A DNA stretch of 64,000 bases from an uncultured Phocaeicola sp. (GTDB taxonomy: Bacteria > Bacteroidota > Bacteroidia > Bacteroidales > Bacteroidaceae): NCBI GenBank assembly GCA_948566455.1, contig CAOYQO010000013.1, positions 28,966 to 92,965 on the forward strand. The letters run 5' to 3'. The position numbers and the translations under genes are program-made. A model generated the notes under the pieces. It was not told the origin of the DNA and ran no database searches. It saw only the letters and a list, made by a program, of their open reading frames with translations. Within the stretch, counting starts at the first letter, position 1, and every line of letters begins with the position of its first letter. Shown piece by piece: positions 62,103-64,000 of the stretch.

Positions 62103-62681
62103 TCAGATCTTTACTACACCGGAGAATCCCATGAAAGCCATAGCCAAAAGACCGGCTGTAATTAAAGCAATCGGAGTTCCTTTCATGCCTTTCGGAATAT
62201 TCACCAAACTCATCTGTTCACGCAAACCCGCAAAGAGTGTCAGTGCCAAGCCAAAGCCAATAGCAGTAGAGAATGCATAAACTACACCCGTCAACAGGTC
62301 ATAATCCTTTTGAATTACAAGAATGGCCACACCAAGAATACAGCAGTTTGTAGTAATCAAAGGTAAAAATACACCCAGTGCCTGATATAGGGAAGGTGAT
62401 ACTTTTTTAAGAATGATTTCTACCATCTGAACCAAGGCTGCAATTACCAAAATAAAGGTAATTGTTTGCAGGTATTCCAAACCGAAAGCATCAAGAACAA
62501 ACTTTTGAATAAGGAATGTCACTATAGTAGCAATAGTAAGTACGAATGCTACAGCAGCCGACATACCCAATGCAGTTTCCACTTTCTTGGATACTCCGAG
62601 GAACGGACAAATTCCCAGGAATTGTGACAACACGATGTTGTTAACAAAGATTGCCGAAATAAATATCAATATATATTCCAT
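62103..62681 (-). CDS. rnfA: Rnf ion-translocating complex subunit RnfA
   Basis: 192 residues, six membrane helices. SQFLGICPFLGVSKK and ITTNCCILGVAI hold the cysteines that in Rnf/Nqr bind an intramembrane iron-sulfur centre. Paired with RnfE it forms the membrane core of the Na+ (or H+)-pumping ferredoxin:NAD+ oxidoreductase. It is the last gene of the operon, 13 bp after rnfE. Confidence 0.93.
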   Translation of the reverse strand: MEYILIFISAIFVNNIVLSQFLGICPFLGVSKKVETALGMSAAVAFVLTIATIVTFLIQKFVLDAFGLEYLQTITFILVIAALVQMVEIILKKVSPSLYQALGVFLPLITTNCCILGVAILVIQKDYDLLTGVVYAFSTAIGFGLALTLFAGLREQMSLVNIPKGMKGTPIALITAGLLAMAFMGFSGVVKI

Positions 62682-62694
62682 ACTAAGTTCTTAA

Positions 62695-63279
62695 TTATGC
62701 TTTTTTAAAGCTGTTAATCAATGCAATCAGATAACCCAACGCGATGAACGCACCCGGTGCAAGTACGAATATCAACATACCGTATTCTTCAGGAAGAATA
62801 GTCAGATTGAAGATTTTACCTGTTCCCAGAAACTCACGTACGGCACCCAACAGAGTAAGAGCCAAGGTAAAACCAAGTCCCATTCCCAAACCATCGAAGA
62901 AAGAAGCTACCGGAGTATTCTTTGCAGCAAAAGCTTCGGCACGTCCCAGTACGATACAGTTTACCACAATCAGCGGAATAAACAGACCCAGCGTAGCATA
63001 CAGAGCAGGAACATAAGCCTGCATCACCATTTGCAACAACGTTACAAAAGATGCGATAACTACGATAAAAGATGGAATACGCACCATATCAGGGATAACA
63101 TTCTTAATAGCCGAGATTACAATATTAGAGCAAATCAACACGAACATGGTTGCCAATCCCATACCCATACCATTAATGGCGGAAGAGGTAGTACCCAGCG
63201 TAGGACACATACCAAGCAGGAGTACAAACGTAGGATTCTCTTTAATAATCCCGTTCATCATAACTTTAAAATTATTCAT
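62695..63279 (-). CDS. rnfE: Rnf complex subunit RnfE
   Basis: 194 residues, six membrane helices. LLGMCPTLGTTSSAINGMGMG and VVNCIVLGRAEAFA are the RnfE/NqrD motifs with the two conserved cysteines. It matches RnfA in topology as an inverted partner. It is 17 bp after rnfG. Confidence 0.94.
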   Translation of the reverse strand: MNNFKVMMNGIIKENPTFVLLLGMCPTLGTTSSAINGMGMGLATMFVLICSNIVISAIKNVIPDMVRIPSFIVVIASFVTLLQMVMQAYVPALYATLGLFIPLIVVNCIVLGRAEAFAAKNTPVASFFDGLGMGLGFTLALTLLGAVREFLGTGKIFNLTILPEEYGMLIFVLAPGAFIALGYLIALINSFKKA

Positions 63280-63296
63280 ATCTTCTACTCCTTTCT

Positions 63297-63959
63297 TTAT
63301 TTAGCGCTGATGGAATCCGTAGCCTCAGTAGCTGCGTTTTCAGCAGATTCAACAACTTTTTGTGTAGCGCCCGTAGCAGCATCAGACTCATTCTGACCCG
63401 CATAAGCAGCATAAGCAGCATTCACAGCATTCAGGAAAGCACGTGAAGTAATGGTAGAAGCGGTAATAGCATCTACCTGTCCCCCGTCTTTGCTAACAGA
63501 CAAAGGGGCCTTACCCGGATTCATTCCCTTAATACTTCCTTTGTTACCTTCTTTAAACCAATCGGCAGCTTTGGAACCCAATCCCGGAGTTTCCGCATGC
63601 GACAACAAAGAATAATCTATAATGTTTCCTTCTGCATCAAAACCGACCAGTACCTTCAGTTCACCGCCAAATGCCATTGAACTGGCTTCTACAGCAGCAC
63701 CAATAAATTGTCCGTCTTTCGTTGCAGGATACACGGCATAATCCACACCATTCACAGCCTGCACCTTTTTTTCCGCAATCGGATCGTTATCAAAACCAGG
63801 AACAACCGCACTTACCGCATCACTCAATGTCTTTGCATTGGCTTGTGCAATAGGTTCTTTCGTCAGCTCATTTACATATGCCAGCAACGCCACAGAAATA
63901 GCGGTAACACCCGTGAGTACCAGCAACATATTCTTCAAGGATGATTCTAACTTTTTCAT
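63297..63959 (-). CDS. rnfG: Rnf complex subunit RnfG (FMN-binding)
   Basis: 220 residues. One N-terminal membrane helix (LLVLTGVTAISVALLAYV), a periplasmic FMN-binding domain with ETPGLGSKAADWF and the flavinylation motif DAITASTITS, where T171 would carry FMN. The usual SGATxT motif is written TASTIT here. An Ala/Glu-rich C-terminal tail (about 190-220) of low complexity is added. The ATG overlaps the rnfD stop by 4 bp. Confidence 0.92.
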   Translation of the reverse strand: MKKLESSLKNMLLVLTGVTAISVALLAYVNELTKEPIAQANAKTLSDAVSAVVPGFDNDPIAEKKVQAVNGVDYAVYPATKDGQFIGAAVEASSMAFGGELKVLVGFDAEGNIIDYSLLSHAETPGLGSKAADWFKEGNKGSIKGMNPGKAPLSVSKDGGQVDAITASTITSRAFLNAVNAAYAAYAGQNESDAATGATQKVVESAENAATEATDSISAK

Positions 63960-64000
63960 TTCTTCTTCGCTACCTCCCCAAAGCGTTTAGGTTTACAATA
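63956..64000 (-). CDS. rnfD: Rnf complex subunit RnfD, C-terminal end (cut by window edge)
   Basis: Only the last 14 codons are present: YCKPKRFGEVAKKK then TGA, overlapping the rnfG ATG (ATGA). A basic tail like this is typical of RnfD. Identified from position in the rnfC-D-G-E-A order. Confidence 0.7.
   Translation of the reverse strand, partial: YCKPKRFGEVAKKK

Noticed and set aside
1..64000. CRISPR array, tRNA, rRNA, riboswitch
   Set aside because: No regularly spaced direct repeats with unique spacers, no cloverleaf or rRNA signature, and no recognisable riboswitch core were found on reading intergenic regions.

Overview
The window is a chromosomal segment of a Bacteroides species (order Bacteroidales). 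The sequence shows this directly. Putative promoters carry the Bacteroides-type -7 box TAnnTTTG. There is a SusC/SusD pair, a capsule locus headed by UpxY/UpxZ with an invertible promoter, a 'smalltalk' peptide next to an HU-family protein, a fimbrillin-like lipoprotein, and abundant signal peptidase II lipoboxes. The species cannot be fixed from the sequence alone. I see no tRNA, rRNA, CRISPR array or intact insertion sequence.

Layout. (1) 1-17.5 kb is mostly core genome. It starts with a BlaR1-type sensor (cut by the window edge) and BlaI, with three evenly spaced operator-like sites. Next come two Na+/H+ antiporters, lepA, a fimbrillin-like lipoprotein, pdxH, a small winged-helix protein, and an mntH-xth-redox-protein cluster. 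These are followed by yebC-TSCPD, pheT, an AbiEii-type toxin/antitoxin-like pair, dnaB, and the HU-smalltalk pair. (2) 17.7-40.3 kb is a complete capsular polysaccharide locus, all on the minus strand. From promoter to end it reads: invertible promoter, about 213 nt leader, upxY, upxZ, a CMP-sugar synthetase, and an unusual aminotransferase/RraA-aldolase-like/ATP-grasp/glycosyltransferase module. It continues with the Wzx flippase, a GT2-like glycosyltransferase, Wzy polymerase, another glycosyltransferase, the three UDP-L-FucNAc genes, gmd, a GT4 transferase, and an initiating transferase/acetyltransferase/aminotransferase trio. Its long gaps hold decayed coding sequence. (3) 40.4-42.2 kb has three plus-strand accessory genes, one apparently frameshifted in a run of eight A; then ispE. 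(4) 43.2-60.7 kb is a 12-gene polysaccharide-utilisation operon (minus strand) with a divergent IclR-family regulator. (5) 60.9-64 kb has galE and the end of an rnf operon.

How the parts work together. The capsule promoter as sequenced points into upxY (ON state). It lies between 20-bp inverted repeats of the ARACGTTCGT type known from the phase-variable capsules of B. fragilis. UpxY would then allow read-through of the long operon and UpxZ would inhibit UpxY proteins of other loci. The polysaccharide-utilisation operon pairs SusC/SusD import with an SGNH-esterase/GH39-like fusion, a GH105, a seven-bladed BNR-4 enzyme, an esterase and rhamnose mutarotase. The same operon also carries an inner-membrane symporter and the glucuronate-to-KDG enzymes (UxaC, SDR-type UxuB, UxuA) plus an RraA-family aldolase candidate. 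This points to a non-sulfated glycan rich in rhamnose and glucuronate, controlled by a KdgR-like repressor rather than by the usual hybrid two-component system.
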